A stretch of 64,000 nucleotides of DNA from Rhodocollybia butyracea (taxonomy: Eukaryota; Basidiomycota; Agaricomycetes; Agaricales; Omphalotaceae), in assembly GCA_015501585.1 (NCBI GenBank), contig JADNRY010000077.1, forward strand, positions 1 through 64,000, read 5' to 3'. A program made the translations under genes and the position numbers. Below the pieces are notes generated by a model. It had not been told where the DNA came from. It searched no databases and saw only the letters and a list, made by a program, of their open reading frames with translations. Shown piece by piece: positions 10,946-22,973 of the stretch. Numbering within the stretch: the stretch's first letter is position 1; each line of letters begins with the position of its first letter.

Positions 10946-13900
10946 CTAGGCATGTAGTCCCATCATATTCCGTAGGTGCTGGAAGGTTTTTGTGGGTAGG
11001 GCTTTTGTGAAAGCATCTGCCACATTTTGTGATGTGTGTACATAGGACATGTGAAGTTCTTTTGATTGTACCCGTTCACGGAGGAAATGATATTTAATGT
11101 CGACGTGTTTGACTTGGTAGTGGAGTACTGGATCTTCGGATAGGAAGATAGTGGCGTTATTGTCGCATAGGAGTGGAGTCGGCTCCTCCTGACCCATACC
11201 AATCCCGAGGAGTAATGCTCGGAGCCATATGGCTTCCTTTGCCGACTCGTATCCGGCCATATATTCCGCTTCACATGAAGAGGCTGCCACTGTTTTTTGT
11301 TTTCGGGCAGACCAAGAGATGAGGCCTGAACCTAGGGTAAAACAGTAGCCGCCAATACTACGCCGAGTATCAAGACAATTAGCCCAGTCAGAATCGGTAT
11401 AGCCAAGGAGTTTTAGTAGAATTCCAGCGCCGCCAAGAATGAGTTTTAATTCTCAGGTACCTTTTAGGTAGCGGACGACGCAAATTGCGGCGTTCCAGTG
11501 GACCCAGGAGTATGAGGAAGGAATTGAGAGAGTTGTTGTACAGTGTATGCAATGTCGGGTCTCGTACCAATAGCTAGGTAGATTAAACTACCAACAAGAG
11601 CAGAGTATGGGAGTTTTTTCAGTTGTTGTAGGTCATCTTCTGAGAGGGAGTCTAGATCGGGTTTTCGGAGTTTTAGACCTGGGTCCATTGGAGTATCAAC
11701 AGGGTAGGCATTGTTTTGTCCGAATTGAGTGATGATACGGTCAATTAATGCCATTTGGGATAGGGCAACTGTCCTATTACCCCGGTCCCGTAAGATTGCA
11801 ATCCCAACACAGAATCTTGCATCACCTAACGCCGAGATTGTCCATTTTCCCTTCATCTCTTCTTTAAACTTTTCATTCTCCTCCTCAGTATCAGCAATAG
11901 TCAAGAAGTCGTCGACGTGAACAGCGGTAATGATTATCCCAGTAAGTGATTTTCGGTAGTAGATGCATGATTCACAGCTTAAACGGGTGAAACCCCATTC
12001 TAGCATTGCTTCATTCAGTGTTTGGTTCCAGATACGCCCAGCTTGTTTCATCCCATAGAGACCACGTTGTAGCATCCAGACGTGGTTTTCTTTTCCAGGC
12101 TCCTCGAAGCCGTTTGGTTGTTCCATGTACTGGACTTCATCGTCTGGGAGGAGGCCGTACAGGAATGCAGTTTTGACGTCAATTTGCTGGGCATCCCAGT
12201 CAAGGCTTGCAGCTAGGTGTAGAAGCACTTGCCAGGATTCCATGCGCGCTGTTGGTGAGGTTGTTTTGGTATAGTCTCGACCATATATTTGCTCAAAACC
12301 CTTGAAAACTAGGCGGACCTTAAATCGAGTGACTACTCCATTCTCGTCTCGTTTCTTTTTGAGTACTGGGCGGCCTTTTCGGATTTTACAGCCTTGGGGA
12401 ATTTCGGAACGAGGTATAAGTTTGTATACTCCCATATCACGGAGGGATTTCAGCTCATCTGCGTATGCAGCTGTCCACTCTGCGGCATCTGTACTTGACA
12501 TCGCCTCAGCCCATGTGTTAGGCTCGTCTCCAAAATTGGAGGCTCCTCCTTCATCTAATATTGCCGAGAGGGTCTCTTCAAGTCTCTGTGCTCCCTCATA
12601 GTCATCACCAAGTTGTTGGCGAGCAGCTGCATCATCTGCTGCCTGGTCGATTTCGGGTACGGCATCCCGTAGTGCCTGGACAAGGTTTTTTCGTTGCTCT
12701 CTGGCATCCTTTATACGTTGTGCACTCTCTTTGGACTGCTCGACAGCCATCTGAACCCGGGTTTTATGTGCCTCATTGATCTCTGGTTGGTCCTTGACTC
12801 TCGTTGAGCGTCTAGGTGGTGGAGGGACTACTGGCTCTGGTTGTATCAGTTCCTCCTCCTCATTGTCATCTTCAATTGGAGGCTGTTGATGGTATTTGGG
12901 TACAGGTTCTTCCGGAGGTTCAGTGTTTCTGGCTTCAGATTCTACAGGGAGCTGAAAGCTTTCGATAAAGTCGACGTGGTAGGAGGTAATAACTCGTTTA
13001 GAGTCATGGTTGTAGCACCGATAGGCTTTTGACTTCAGTTCGTATCCGATCAGTACACATTCCAATGAGCGTTCGTATATTTTTGGGTTATGTTTGTTCT
13101 GAACCAATACAAATGCTTTACAGCCAATTTCACGTAGGTAGGATAGATCTGGTTTTCTGTTGTGCCATCGCTCATAAGGTGTTTGTCCGTTTAGCGAACG
13201 TGTTGTTGTTTTGGCGTGTAGGTGTGATGCAGTGAGGTAGAACTCATCCCATAGGTTGGCAGGGCATTGTGAGTCAATGCGCATTGTTCGAGCTTTGCTC
13301 ATGAGTGTACGGTGTAGCCGCTCTACTCTTCCTATGTGTGCTGAAGTGTATGGGGCAGTGAACTGATGTTCGGTTCCTCTGGTTTTTAACCATTCTCGCA
13401 TTTCGTCGGATTTGAGCTCTCCATTATCGGTACGGTATATTCCGACTTTAAGGCCAGTTTCCAATTCACGAGCTCGTTCCCATGCCTGGAGCTCATTGAA
13501 CGCATCATCTTTATTCGCTAGAGGGATTGACCAGGGGTGGCTGGTGTAGTCGTCAAGAATGTTCATGATATAATTATTCCCGGTACGTGAACGAACAGCT
13601 TCTGGTCCAGATAAGTCTACCCATACTATCCCTAGGCGTCTAGTTGCTCTCCGTCCCTCCTCGCGCTTCTTTGGTACCGAAGTTTTGGTCTGTTTACCAA
13701 GAACACATGGTTGGCATTTCGGAGGAGCGGAAGAAAGGTTGATTTGCATACCTTTGACCATGCCCTTGTGGGACATATCATAGACAGCTTGGTAGTTGGC
13801 ATGACCAAGACGTTTGTGCCAGGTTTCTAGGCTGGGAGTTTGTTTGGCAATGAAGGCATGATCAAATTCAGCTGAAGCTAGGTTGAGGGTATAGAGATTT

Positions 13901-15487
13901 CGGATAGATGAGAGTGTCCCACGCGCGATTACAGCACCAGTGTTGTTCCTACTGATCCAACATGATTTCTTGTCAAAGTGAGCAGTGACGTTTGAATATC
14001 GAGCCAGTGCACTGATTGAGATGAGTCGTACAGTTGATTCGGGTATGTATAGACAGTCATGGAGGACCAGGTAAGTTCCACGACCTGTCCGTAGTTTGAT
14101 ATCTCCAATACCGAGAGCTGCAATAGAGGTGCCACCTACGCCTTTGACAAATCTCGGCGGGATGGGACGGAGAGTTAGGAAGTCGTTTCGCTCCGGGGTG
14201 ATGTGTACAGTTGCGCCGGTGTCGCATAGGAAAGGCGATTCAGCATTTGTGAGTTTTGTGCGAGAAGTTTGTTCCGGTGGTGCAACAACAATTGCGGCAA
14301 TGTCTATATCTCTCCTCCTCTTGCGCCAGTTCACTGTAGCCTTTAGATCTTCAAATGCAAGCCATCCCTCGTATTCAACCCTGCCAGGGTCAGTTGAGTC
14401 GAACAGGTCTTTGACACGGTCAGAAGCTAGACTGGCAAATTCTGGGCGACTTGGAGAGCTGTGATCACTCCGTGGTACATTTCCGACAACAGTATTAGTA
14501 CTAAGGTCGACGAGGTAAGCATGTCCGATGATTTATCTGTCACGATTGACAGGTTGGACGTTGACGTTGTCTCCAGTGGTTTTGTGAAGGTATTAGAGGT
14601 GTTTTTCCCAACACGATCACGAAGACGGCAGCTTTGGACTCGTCAATTGACTTTCCAGCCATACCGCCTCCTGGCGAAACACAGTATTCAAATTGGTGGT
14701 GTTCAGGTCGTGGACAGCGAGGATTGGTGCACCGTACGCGTGGTTTTAGATACTCTGGGATCAGTGGGTCTAGGTCCTTGTGCCGTGAGTGCAATATTGT
14801 TGACTTTTCCATCCGCATCAGCTAGGGACTGTGCTGTGTCAAGAGCGATGTTTATGTCTGATGAGGTATATATTGGTTTTCCTGCTGAGTTGGGTTTGGA
14901 TTTGGCTAGATCCTGTGCAACGAGTCCCCGCGTGGTTTCAAGTCCTGAGACTCCAGTCATTGCATTGATCATAAGAATACATAGGAATAATTCCTCCGAG
15001 GGCGTTCCCATTGCCCATATGCGAGTATTGAGATCAGAAATAATGGAGCTTGTGGTGGAGAATTTATCTGTATGTGAATAGCGAAGAGCGAGGGCTTCCT
15101 GTATGAGTAAAACTTGTTTTACAGGGCCAGCTTTTTCGTGACGTGTCTTAAGAGAGTCCCATGCAACTTTGGCAGTAGTAGCTGCATCGATGAAAGGCCT
15201 TTCTGCCGAGTGGATTTAAGTGACATAAATGAGCGGACAGCCTTGTCATTTACGAGCCAATTACGGTAAGCACGAGGCTCGGTATCCTTGTCGGGTTGAG
15301 TGACGGAACCATTAAGATAGCCGTCAGCACCTTGGGAAAGGCTTAGGATTGTTTCGACGTGGCAGGACCATTCTTGCCAATTGTCAGAGTTTTTATCAAG
15401 TGGTTTCTCATCGAAAAGGGATGTATTAATGGAAATGGTATTGATGGATGGTTTGGCTGCATCAGTTGCTAGAACTGTAACAGTCAT
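10946..15487 (-). pseudogene. Copia Gag-Pol polyprotein, disabled
   Basis: Gag starts at the ATG at 15487 (alternative at 15562) and shifts frame near 15215. A zinc-knuckle-like Cys/His segment (CTNPRCPRPEHHQFEYC, about 14740) is followed by the GGGMAGK motif. The long open part, 14334-11464 (956 aa), holds: protease FLCDTGATVHI (Asp38); the pre-integrase WHKRLGHANYQ; an integrase core with WVDLSG, YRTDNGE and HIGRVERLHR; then reverse transcriptase with QIDVKTAFLYG and the active-site VHVDDFL. RNase H is out of frame downstream: a shift near 11520, a TGA at 11453-11455 in the WANCLDTRR-containing frame, then ASSCEAEYMAG to the stop at 10946. Gag has at least two further shifts and a stop. This damage contrasts with 99.6% identical LTRs. 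Confidence 0.9.
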
Positions 15488-15598
15488 GGTGACGTGTGGA
15501 TGTATGGAAGGAAGTGTGAGTCCAATAGAGTTCGAGGTCAATAGTTTGGTGCAGAGATCCACGTTGCTTCTTAGAGCATGAAGAATTGGCCCATAACC

Positions 15599-15866
15599 TG
15601 TAGAAATTCTGAACCTAAATATGATACTGTAAGTATCTCAGTCGATGTAATACGGACTGTATTGAATACCTAAATATGATACTGTAAGTATCTATGGAAT
15701 ATCGTTAGTTTTTGGCTATAACATTCCGTCCAAGAAGAATACTCACCTCAGTCGATGTAATACGGACTGAGGTGAGCTAACGGCGCCTAAGCGATTTATA
15801 TAGACATCTAAGCGGTAACGTGATCGTAAATGAGGTCGTGTTTGAGGTGTAATGTTCAGACCAACA
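15599..15866 (-). repeat. Copia 5' LTR (sense of element)
   Basis: 268 bp. It is followed (in element sense) by the putative initiator-tRNA-Met primer-binding site at about 15588-15598. Confidence 0.95.
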
Positions 15867-15871
15867 CCCAT

Positions 15872-17240
15872 CGTGGTTACTGTCCCCAGGTCAGTCTCAC
15901 TTAGGTGATTTTCGCTGTTTTTGCCATAATTCCATCAGTTCTTATTCAATTTCTTTCGTCCAGGGCTCGTTTAGATCCCCTAGGTACCCCCTCACTATCG
16001 CCCTACTCACGCCAGAGCAATTCCCAACTTTTTCCATCTCTCTCTCATCATATAGGTGATTTTCAATGTTTTTGCCATAACTCCTTCAATTTTCACTCAA
16101 TTTTTCCGAGGTAGGGCCCATTCACATTCGCTTAGGACCCTCTCCATGCTCCTCTACTCACTTCTTGGTCACCTTCCATCTTGGTCATCTCCCCCTGGTC
16201 AGTCTCACTTAGGTGATTTTCGCTGTTTTTGCCATAATTCCATCAGTTCTTATTCAATTTCTTTCGTCCAGGGCTCGTTTAGATCCCCTAGGTACCCCCT
16301 CACTATCGCCTTACTCACGCTAGAGCAATTCCCAACTTTTTCCATCTCTCTCTCGTCATATAGGTGATTTTCAATGTTTTTGCCATAACTTCTTCAATTT
16401 TCACTCAATTTTTCCGAGGTAGGGCCCGTTCACATTCGCTTAGGACCCTCTCCATGCTCCTTCACTCGCTTCCTGGTCACTTTCCATCTTGTTCATCTCC
16501 CCCTGGTCAGTCTCACTTAGGTGATTTTCGCTGTATTTGCCATATTTCCATCAGTTTCCATTTGATTTCTTTCGTCCAGGGCTCGTTTAGATCCCCTAGG
16601 TACCCCCTCACTATCGCCTTACTCACGCCAGAGCAATTCCCAACTTTTTCCATCTCTCTCTCATCATATAGGTGATTTTCAATGTTTTTGCCATAACTTC
16701 TTCAATTTTCACTCAATTTTTCCGAGGTAGGGCCCGTTCACATTCGCTTAGGACCCTCTCCATGCTCCTCTACTCACTTCTTGATCACCTTTCATCTTGG
16801 TCATCTCCCCCTGGTCAGTCTCACTTAGGTGATTTTCGCTGTTTTTGCCATATTTCCCTCAGTTCTCATTCAATTTCTTTCGTCCAGGGCTCGTTTAGAT
16901 CCCCTAGGTACCCCCTCACTGTCGCTGTACTCACGCTAGAGCAATTCACAACCTTTTCCATCACTCTCTCGTCATATAGGTGATTTTCAATGTTTTTGCC
17001 ATAACTCCTTCAATTTTCACTCAATTTTTCCGAGGTAGGGCCCGTTCACATTCACTTAGGACCCTCTCCATGCTCCTCCACTCACTTCTTGGTCACTTTC
17101 CATCTTGGTCATCTCACCCTGGTCAGTCTCATTTAGGTGGTTTTTTCCTGTTTTTGCCATATTCCCCTCAGTTTTCATTCCATTTCTTTGTTATAGGGCT
17201 CATTTAGATTCCCTAGGTACCCCCTTACTATTGCTGTACT
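15872..17240 (+). repeat. Right array of 308-bp (2 x 154 bp) repeats
   Basis: The same dimeric repeat as the left array, in plus orientation, with AGGTGATTTTC boundaries near 15903, 16055, 16209, 16363, 16517, 16671, 16825 and 16979. It decays after 17135. Its first half-unit begins at about 10500, left of the Copia insertion. Confidence 0.85.
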
Positions 17241-17912
17241 CACGCTAAACTTTGCTATTATCTTATGTTATTATCATTTATTTTTGTACTTTGTTTGTAT
17301 ACAAATTACATCATTTGAACACTTAGTTGTTGTGACTTGAATGTTCTTGAAGTAATATGTTGCCTACTCACAGGTGGCTTGAGATTGACTTGGGACTACT
17401 CTAGCTGAGTTCAGGCTGACTTGAGACTGACTTGAGTTGCCTTGAAGTTGCTCAAGTTACCCAAGTTGGCTTGAAGTTGGCTTGAAGCTGGTTTGAAGTT
17501 GGTTTGAAGTTGGCTTCAGTGGATTGAAATAGATCAACCTTGCATTGAGTGCTGTATGGCCCCCAATGACCATTGGGGGCTATACAGCCCTCAGGCTGGC
17601 TGAAGGGTCATCCAGGTTGGCTCAACTCTCCTTGAGTAAAGGGGGTATTTTCCTGATGTGATTTGAAGCTAACAGTCCCTTTCAATTTACACAGCATGCT
17701 GACTCGATGCTGTTGTCTGGAATTATAGAAAAATGTAAATACAAAATGTAACAAATGTAACTGGTGCATAGTGTGGGAGAATCCTCCCAGGTTGCCTTTC
17801 GTTATTTACCGGGTTGTTTTCTTACGGCCTTTTGGCCTACTTGGTCGGTTTATTGTCTGGCATATAGGCCCACTGCATCGCTGCCAAACGGCGCTGGGCG
17901 TCTCGTTTTAGG
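17241..17912. other. End of fold-back element and flank
   Basis: 17370-17640 consists of degenerate GACTTGAG/GAAGTTGG repeats, with a small perfect hairpin GGCCCCCAATG..CATTGGGGGC near 17560-17580, ending in the TIR at 17658. 17660-17912 has no supported gene. Confidence 0.5.
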
Positions 17913-18086
17913 CAGAGTCGGGGACTTGCCGTGCAACGCGCGGCATTACCGATCATCATATTGACGATCTGATAATTTCTGTGAATGTTGCCTTGATTGA
18001 TAGTCCCACTCTTCCAATGTCCATGGAGCATCAACATCGATATGTATCGTTAACGCCGTGCATTGCACGGCAAGTCCCCGACTCTG
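17913..18086. mobile_element. MITE with CAGAGTCGGGG termini (174 bp)
   Basis: Terminal inverted repeats of about 42 bp (CAGAGTCGGGGACTTGCCGT and onward to ATTACCGAT / its inverse ATCGTTAACG). The CAGAG start fits the YANNG-like rule of hAT termini, but no 8-bp duplication is visible, so the superfamily is open. One end of a sister copy is at 2218-2258. Confidence 0.8.
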
Positions 18087-18268
18087 AGCTTCCGCATATC
18101 TGGGCTTGACCGTCAGACTTTCTCATTTGCAGAGTACACCTAAGAAGTTGCTAAAAAGTGTATATTTAGGCATGATGCTTGTTGTAACTTGTTGTGCTCC
18201 CTTCGATGTGAGTTGCCGGTCACTGTTGCACATGTGAAGTGGCAGAGTTTAAAATTAGTTTTTACTTA

Positions 18269-18698
18269 GGCCCTGTTCGGGAACCTGAGTTGCGATGAGT
18301 AGGGTTGAGTTGAGTTGGGTAGGGTCAAGTTTTTTGTCACATCAGGTGCTTGCCAGTGTTACATCCTAAAACAAGATTAGATTTTCTCATGACGAAGTTT
18401 TAAACGGCATCTTCCGGTATTTACTTAGCAAAGCTTTCCTCCTTGTACTGACATGTTTTTGACACAGAAAAGATGTCTAATAGGCTCTATTATTTCATAT
18501 CCTCATTATCTGAACTTTTTCTAGCAGAAATATATGAGCTCACCAAAGTACTACTGAAGGCTTCAGCGAGCGTTAATCTGGCGCTAATAGCTTAAATTTG
18601 CCGCTGATGACAAACAGGTCACTGCATCGTGACATTTTGCAACTCTACCCAACTCAACTCAACCCTACTCATCACAACTCGGGTTCCCGAACAGGGCC
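18269..18698. mobile_element. Tourist-like (PIF/Harbinger) MITE, 430 bp
   Basis: Terminal inverted repeats of about 50 bp begin GGCCCTGTTCGGGAACC and run into a GAGTTGAGTTGGGTAG string. A TTA duplication flanks both ends (18266-18268 and 18699-18701). The GGCCCTGTT start plus TTA target is the classic Tourist/Harbinger signature. No ORF. Confidence 0.9.
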
Positions 18699-18701
18699 TT
18701 A

Positions 18702-19487
18702 AGGAAAATTATTTCATGTGTTCACCAATGATATTATATTCTTATCTTATCATGTATAGATTTGGAGGAGCCAAAGCATTCATTATTGTTACAGACAGTG
18801 TACAGTAAGGGAAGGGACCAATAAATTGAGGAATAAAACTACAGTTTGAAGTTGGTTCAAGGTTGGAGTGGAATGTGAATAGTTCAATGTGTTTACATCC
18901 ACCTTGGATTACAGTTATCGTGGTAGTTGAAAAGAATCGGGGAACTTGCATGATGTGCAGATAACTCTGGGATGATTGATACAAATATCTTCTAGGTACA
19001 AGTGCAGTAGCGCTTCTAGTAATAAAGTTAAGGCAGGGTCCTGGTCCGCAGGGAAGCATTAGGGAGCTCACCTGTTCGTCGTCTGTATGGTACCTCTTTA
19101 CGCCATAGTTCCAAATAGCCTGTTTGCGGGCAAAGGAGCTGATGTTCACTGAACTGACGGACAAATTGACAATTATTCCCAGTAAGTTGGCAACTATGAA
19201 ATTCACCATGCATTTGTGAGCACTCCTCCTGTATCTAGCAGCCTTTTGAGTTTTAAGCTTCTTCCCCATTGACTGAGGAAGCGCTGTAAACATACTCTAG
19301 AAAAAGGAAGCAAATTCAACAGCAATTTCTGGCATCTGCTGATTTAGTATGGCCCACTGTATTGGGATCATCTTTTCACTGAGAGAAATCTCTTGTACAT
19401 AGCATTCATAAGGGCAAAAGTGATCCTAGAAACAAGATATACGGCGGCAGAAGTGGATATGCTGAAAGCTCATACCGAATAGACGTG
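18702..19487. other. No recognised gene; one unexplained minus-strand ORF
   Basis: A 183-codon minus ORF (18742-19293) has no recognisable domain. Its first 60 codons (KKLKTQKAARYRR..) are basic. It may be part of a spliced gene or chance. Confidence 0.25.
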
Positions 19488-19620
19488 CTGCGACGAACGC
19501 TATCGCTGACAGCGTCATCCAATCAGTGTGCGAAGTATTGCGTCATAGCAGAAATCTGAAGGATCAGATAAGAAATGAGGTTCACAAGACCCTCTCTTCC
19601 CTTCGGTCAGAGTCGGGGAT
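19488..19620. repeat. Single arm of the 5811-6095 palindrome family
   Basis: 133 bp match one arm of the palindrome at 5811-6095, from the ATCAGTGTGCG-type segment through AGACCCTCTCTTCCCTTCGG to the GTCGGGGAT centre. The opposite arm is absent. Confidence 0.75.
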
Positions 19621-19921
19621 AGAGTTCTTATCATTTATGTACAGAACTCTAAGGAAAAACACACGGAAAAGGCAGTGGAGTTCAGATTTAGTATCCAGAA
19701 CCTTGTCACACAGTCGGTTAGTGTGTATCGATAACGCTCAATAGCTTATTCTTATAGACACACAGGCGCGGGTGCGCTTGCGTGACTCGACACTGAACCA
19801 CATAACATTACCACCCCTTCATTAAGATAGTCTAGGCTTTTTGTGCATAGATATAGATATAACTTGCGATAAAAATTTTAATGATATCAATAATAAACGA
19901 TAATAAAATCCCATTCAATAA

Positions 19922-22287
19922 TCATATCCTACATCGAACGAAAATTAGCGTTGTTTCAGAAAAGAGCGAAGGAGGGGAAAAAAAGAGACCCAGATAGAAA
20001 GCCAGATAAAAACTAGGATAGAAACTAGAATAGAATGGAACTTACTGAAATGAGGATTCTGTCGATCCGTCATATCCCGTTCACCGTTCTCCGCTCCCAG
20101 GACCTTAATCTGCTCCGGTGTGAGCCCAGCAGCTTCAGCAGCCTTATCCCTACAGTAATTCTGGGATGAAAGCCAGATTCTCCATGTGAGGATAAATACG
20201 ACTAACGAGAAAGAGGATGTCAGTTGCATGTCATCGCGTGTATAGGTATATCTCCAGATAGATGTACCCGGATAGATATACCGAGTACGACACGAAGGAC
20301 ATACGAATGGTAAGAGAACAAAACAACACACTCACACTCTAATCCTAAGCAAATAGAACACGCAATAAGCGCAGGGATATACCTCGGCGCGTCTTTAGCA
20401 AGGAAGAACTGCGATCCACCAGCATTGCCGACACAGTAAGCGATGAACATGATACTGGAAACGACAGATTTCTTCGTACGCCCGCCGACGTTCGAAGGGA
20501 CGTGCATCCAGAGAAGCAGACCGTTGATGTTACTGGTCACCGTCTATGAAAGATTATGAGAATCTCATGAGATTAAATTATGTAGATTGGTAGGTGCGTT
20601 TTCAACGAACCATAAAGTACATCCCAAACTTGACCCACCGGAAGCTGTTCGAGCTTGGGAGTAAAGCCAGCGCGAGGAGGCCTACGAAGGCTGGTACGAT
20701 CGAGACGAGCTATATCACGAAATTAGTATGTTAGCGATCCCGATCTAGATGATTGACTACTCAGTTGAGTGCTCCTACCATGATATAGAACCGTGATCGA
20801 GGAACACGGCGACAGAGATATCCCATTAGGAGGAACCAGAAGATCGACACGACATTCTGGGGATGCCGTAAAGAATCGTTTGTAGAGAGGTGAACCCAAA
20901 GCTCGTGTAGACCAAGTTGCCAAACTGGTGTTACAAGAATCATTCATCAGTAAGCGACACGGAAATAAATCGCGAGAGTTTAACTCACAGAGGTTATACC
21001 TCCATTAGGTAGAGCGCCAAGGACAACTGAACAGAAAAGGAACCATGTGGAGGGATCCAAGAACGCTTCAATGGCTTGGTCTTTTTTCCATTCTCTTCGT
21101 TTATGGTGGTCTGTTCCTGTCTTGTTAGATACAATTCGGGCTTGAGCAATTCGGCGTTCTTCTTTGGACACCCAAGCGACCTCTCGGGGAGTTCCGAGGA
21201 AGAACCATGCAACGATGGAAAGCAGGATAGTAGTCCCACCAAGAAAGAAGGATATCCTGGGATCGCAAATGTTTTGATAAATTGACCCTCTGATATCAAA
21301 AGATGTTCTCACCCCTTCCAAGCAGCCAGACCTGATTTGTGATTCGTAGCGCTATTTCCAATGGCATACATACACAGGCTGACGATGACCCCGAACCCCG
21401 CATTGGCAGTACCCCATATGATGGATCGGCTGGTGAAGAAAGTAAGAATATGGTTCACAGGTTCGAACATACACGCAGGACACACCTTGCATGCTCGCTG
21501 GTCTTGTACCAGGTTCCGATAATGAGGAGGAATGAGGGTGAGATCGTGCATTCCAAGAGACCTTGGAGAGTACGTAGGACCATGAGTCCAGCCCAGTTGT
21601 GCGCTAGAGGGAGCCAAATTTTGTAGATGTCGAGATAGGAGAGAATGTTACTCACCGAAAGCAGTACATAGCACGACAATTCCCCAGAAGAACATGAGAA
21701 CAGACAGAGTCTTTCCGACAGAAACACGTTGCATGAGGTAACTCATAGGAAACTCGAATACCCTGCCCACTAAGCCTTTAGTTGAGATATGGTATGTGGG
21801 GCAGACAGGACTTACAAGTATGAAAGATAAAAGATGCTAAATGCGTTCACAGGAGCTCGTGAGTTTTGGTTTGAAGGGAAATAAAGGATACTAACGTTGA
21901 AAGCCTGTTCGAAGCTAATACATAAACATAGCGAAGAAGCTGACGAGTTGGACGCACCAAGAATACTGCTGTCCAACGAGACCATTATCCTGGCGAAAGC
22001 TGAAAAGAGCTTGAGTCGATATTCCGGTTTTGTCTGCTTGCTGCACGCCGTATGCGATCCACATCAGAGGTAGAAGAATCCAATCCTGCACAAGTTCACT
22101 ACCTTTATTAAACAAGGGATCGTGATGAACCTACCATCTTCTTGAGCAACTTGCTGTACTCTGCCTCTGAGTAGTCCAGTTCATGAACTTCATCAACGTT
22201 CTCGACTGTAGGTAACGCATGTTCACTCAAGTCGGAGATAGTAGAGTTCTTCTCCTCATTGAGCGAGCTGGCATCCTTCAACGACAT
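19922..22287 (-). CDS. Dal5-like MFS transporter (anion:cation symporter family)
   Basis: The start MSLKDASS (ATG at 22287-22285) opens a cytosolic acidic N-terminus. Transmembrane segments follow across about a dozen short introns: DWILLPLMWIAYGVQQADKT, IFYLSYL, FPMSYLMQRVSVGKTLS, NWAGLMVLRTLQGLLECTIS, and WFFLGTPREVAWVSKEERRIA before the central loop. A C-terminal half follows, ending DMTDRQNPHF and then RI after a last intron, stop TGA at 19924-19922. The loop order and the C-terminal DxTDxQNPxFR signature are those of the allantoate/nicotinate permease (Dal5) group, which imports anionic organic nitrogen compounds or vitamins across the plasma membrane; the substrate cannot be told. At about 20860 a CCCC run seems one C short, shifting ILYGIP out of frame with QNVVSIFWF. 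Confidence 0.85.
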
Positions 22288-22973
22288 CTTGAGGACCGTA
22301 GCCTTTAGAAAAGAGAGCACAGAAAGTCCTGAGAAGAGGAACGGCGACGTATTATATACACATGGAAGTTTGAAACTATTCACAACTCGAGTTTACCCTG
22401 CAGTAAATAATCATATTCAATTTGCTGACTAAGCGACCGAACTCTCAGTGGCGTGTATACAGGCTTCAAAAAGCTTCAAGAATCAAAGCTGCCCTTAAGC
22501 ACTATGTAGTAAGCACCGCACAGTTTTGGCATCCAGGTCGACATCAAATAATCCCTACCGAATATCTATACCTTCAGATAGCGTCAAATCCGCACAGTCA
22601 GTCTGTGGTTTCTAGAGTGCAAGATTTTCTATAGCTCGACGATAATACGCTGAAAAAGTACGGCGTCGAACTTGGAATCGCAAACCATGGCGGAAATTTC
22701 ATACAGTAAAATCTGTATTATCGACAGACCCCCTCCGCGCCGCCCCCAAAACTGAATCGCTTCGGCTCCGACTCCTTTAAATGAGCTCTTGGACTGGATT
22801 TGCGTAGACTTAAAGCTAGTGTCTTTTACGAAGAAAATACTCGTTTTAGAAATTAGAATCCACAAGTTCGGTTGCGAGAGTCACCTGATCGCAGCCTTGT
22901 GTCATCTTTTATTATTAACTTGACTTCAACGACCAGTCATTGTCAAGTTATCGACAATGCCCACAAGTCTCTA
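22288..22973. other. Divergent intergenic region between transporter and nuclease genes
   Basis: The two flanking genes are transcribed away from each other, so this about 690-bp stretch must hold both promoters. No gene or repeat is seen; a GC-rich CCCCCTCCGCGCCGCCCCC patch lies near 22728. Confidence 0.4.

Larger units (their letters stand above)
10635..15866 (-). mobile_element. Copia (Ty1-like) retrotransposon, minus strand
   Basis: LTRs of 268 bp (10635-10902 and 15599-15866) differ at a single position (CTGTCC against CCGTCC) and have TGTTGG..CTACA ends in the sense direction. A perfect CCCAT duplication flanks the element (10630-10634 and 15867-15871). Next to the sense 5' LTR lies GGTTATGGGCC, which fits priming from the anticodon half of initiator tRNA-Met, as in many Copia elements. 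A GAGGAGGAG polypurine tract abuts the other LTR. The coding order gag-protease-integrase-RT-RNaseH is Copia-type. It is inserted in a half-unit of the fold-back element's right arm. Confidence 0.95.
8484..17658. mobile_element. Fold-back TIR element with tandem-repeat arms, split by a Copia insertion
   Basis: The left end is CATCAGGAAAA (8484) and the right end its inverse complement TTTTCCTGATG (ending 17658), flanked by a 2-bp TG on both sides. Inside, features mirror each other. CAACTTGAGG-type short repeats lie at 8510-8790 and inverted at about 17370-17640. Arrays of a 308-bp unit lie in minus orientation at about 9070-10170 and in plus orientation at 10500-10634 plus 15872-17240. A unique spacer of about 330 bp (10170-10500) sits between the arms. 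Removing the Copia insertion (10635-15866 plus one CCCAT) leaves about 3.9 kb. No transposase is present. That both ends belong to one element is inferred from the symmetry. Confidence 0.7.

Noticed and set aside
12302..14464. Plus-strand ORFs of 60-120 codons opposite the Copia pol gene
   Set aside because: They are antisense shadows of the reverse transcriptase, integrase and protease regions.
16056..17207. Four consecutive 103-codon ORFs, each overlapping the next by GTGA, and their minus-strand twins at 9233-9852
   Set aside because: They start with GTG, recur with the 308-bp DNA period, have no upstream gene signals and are explained by the tandem repeat; not genes.
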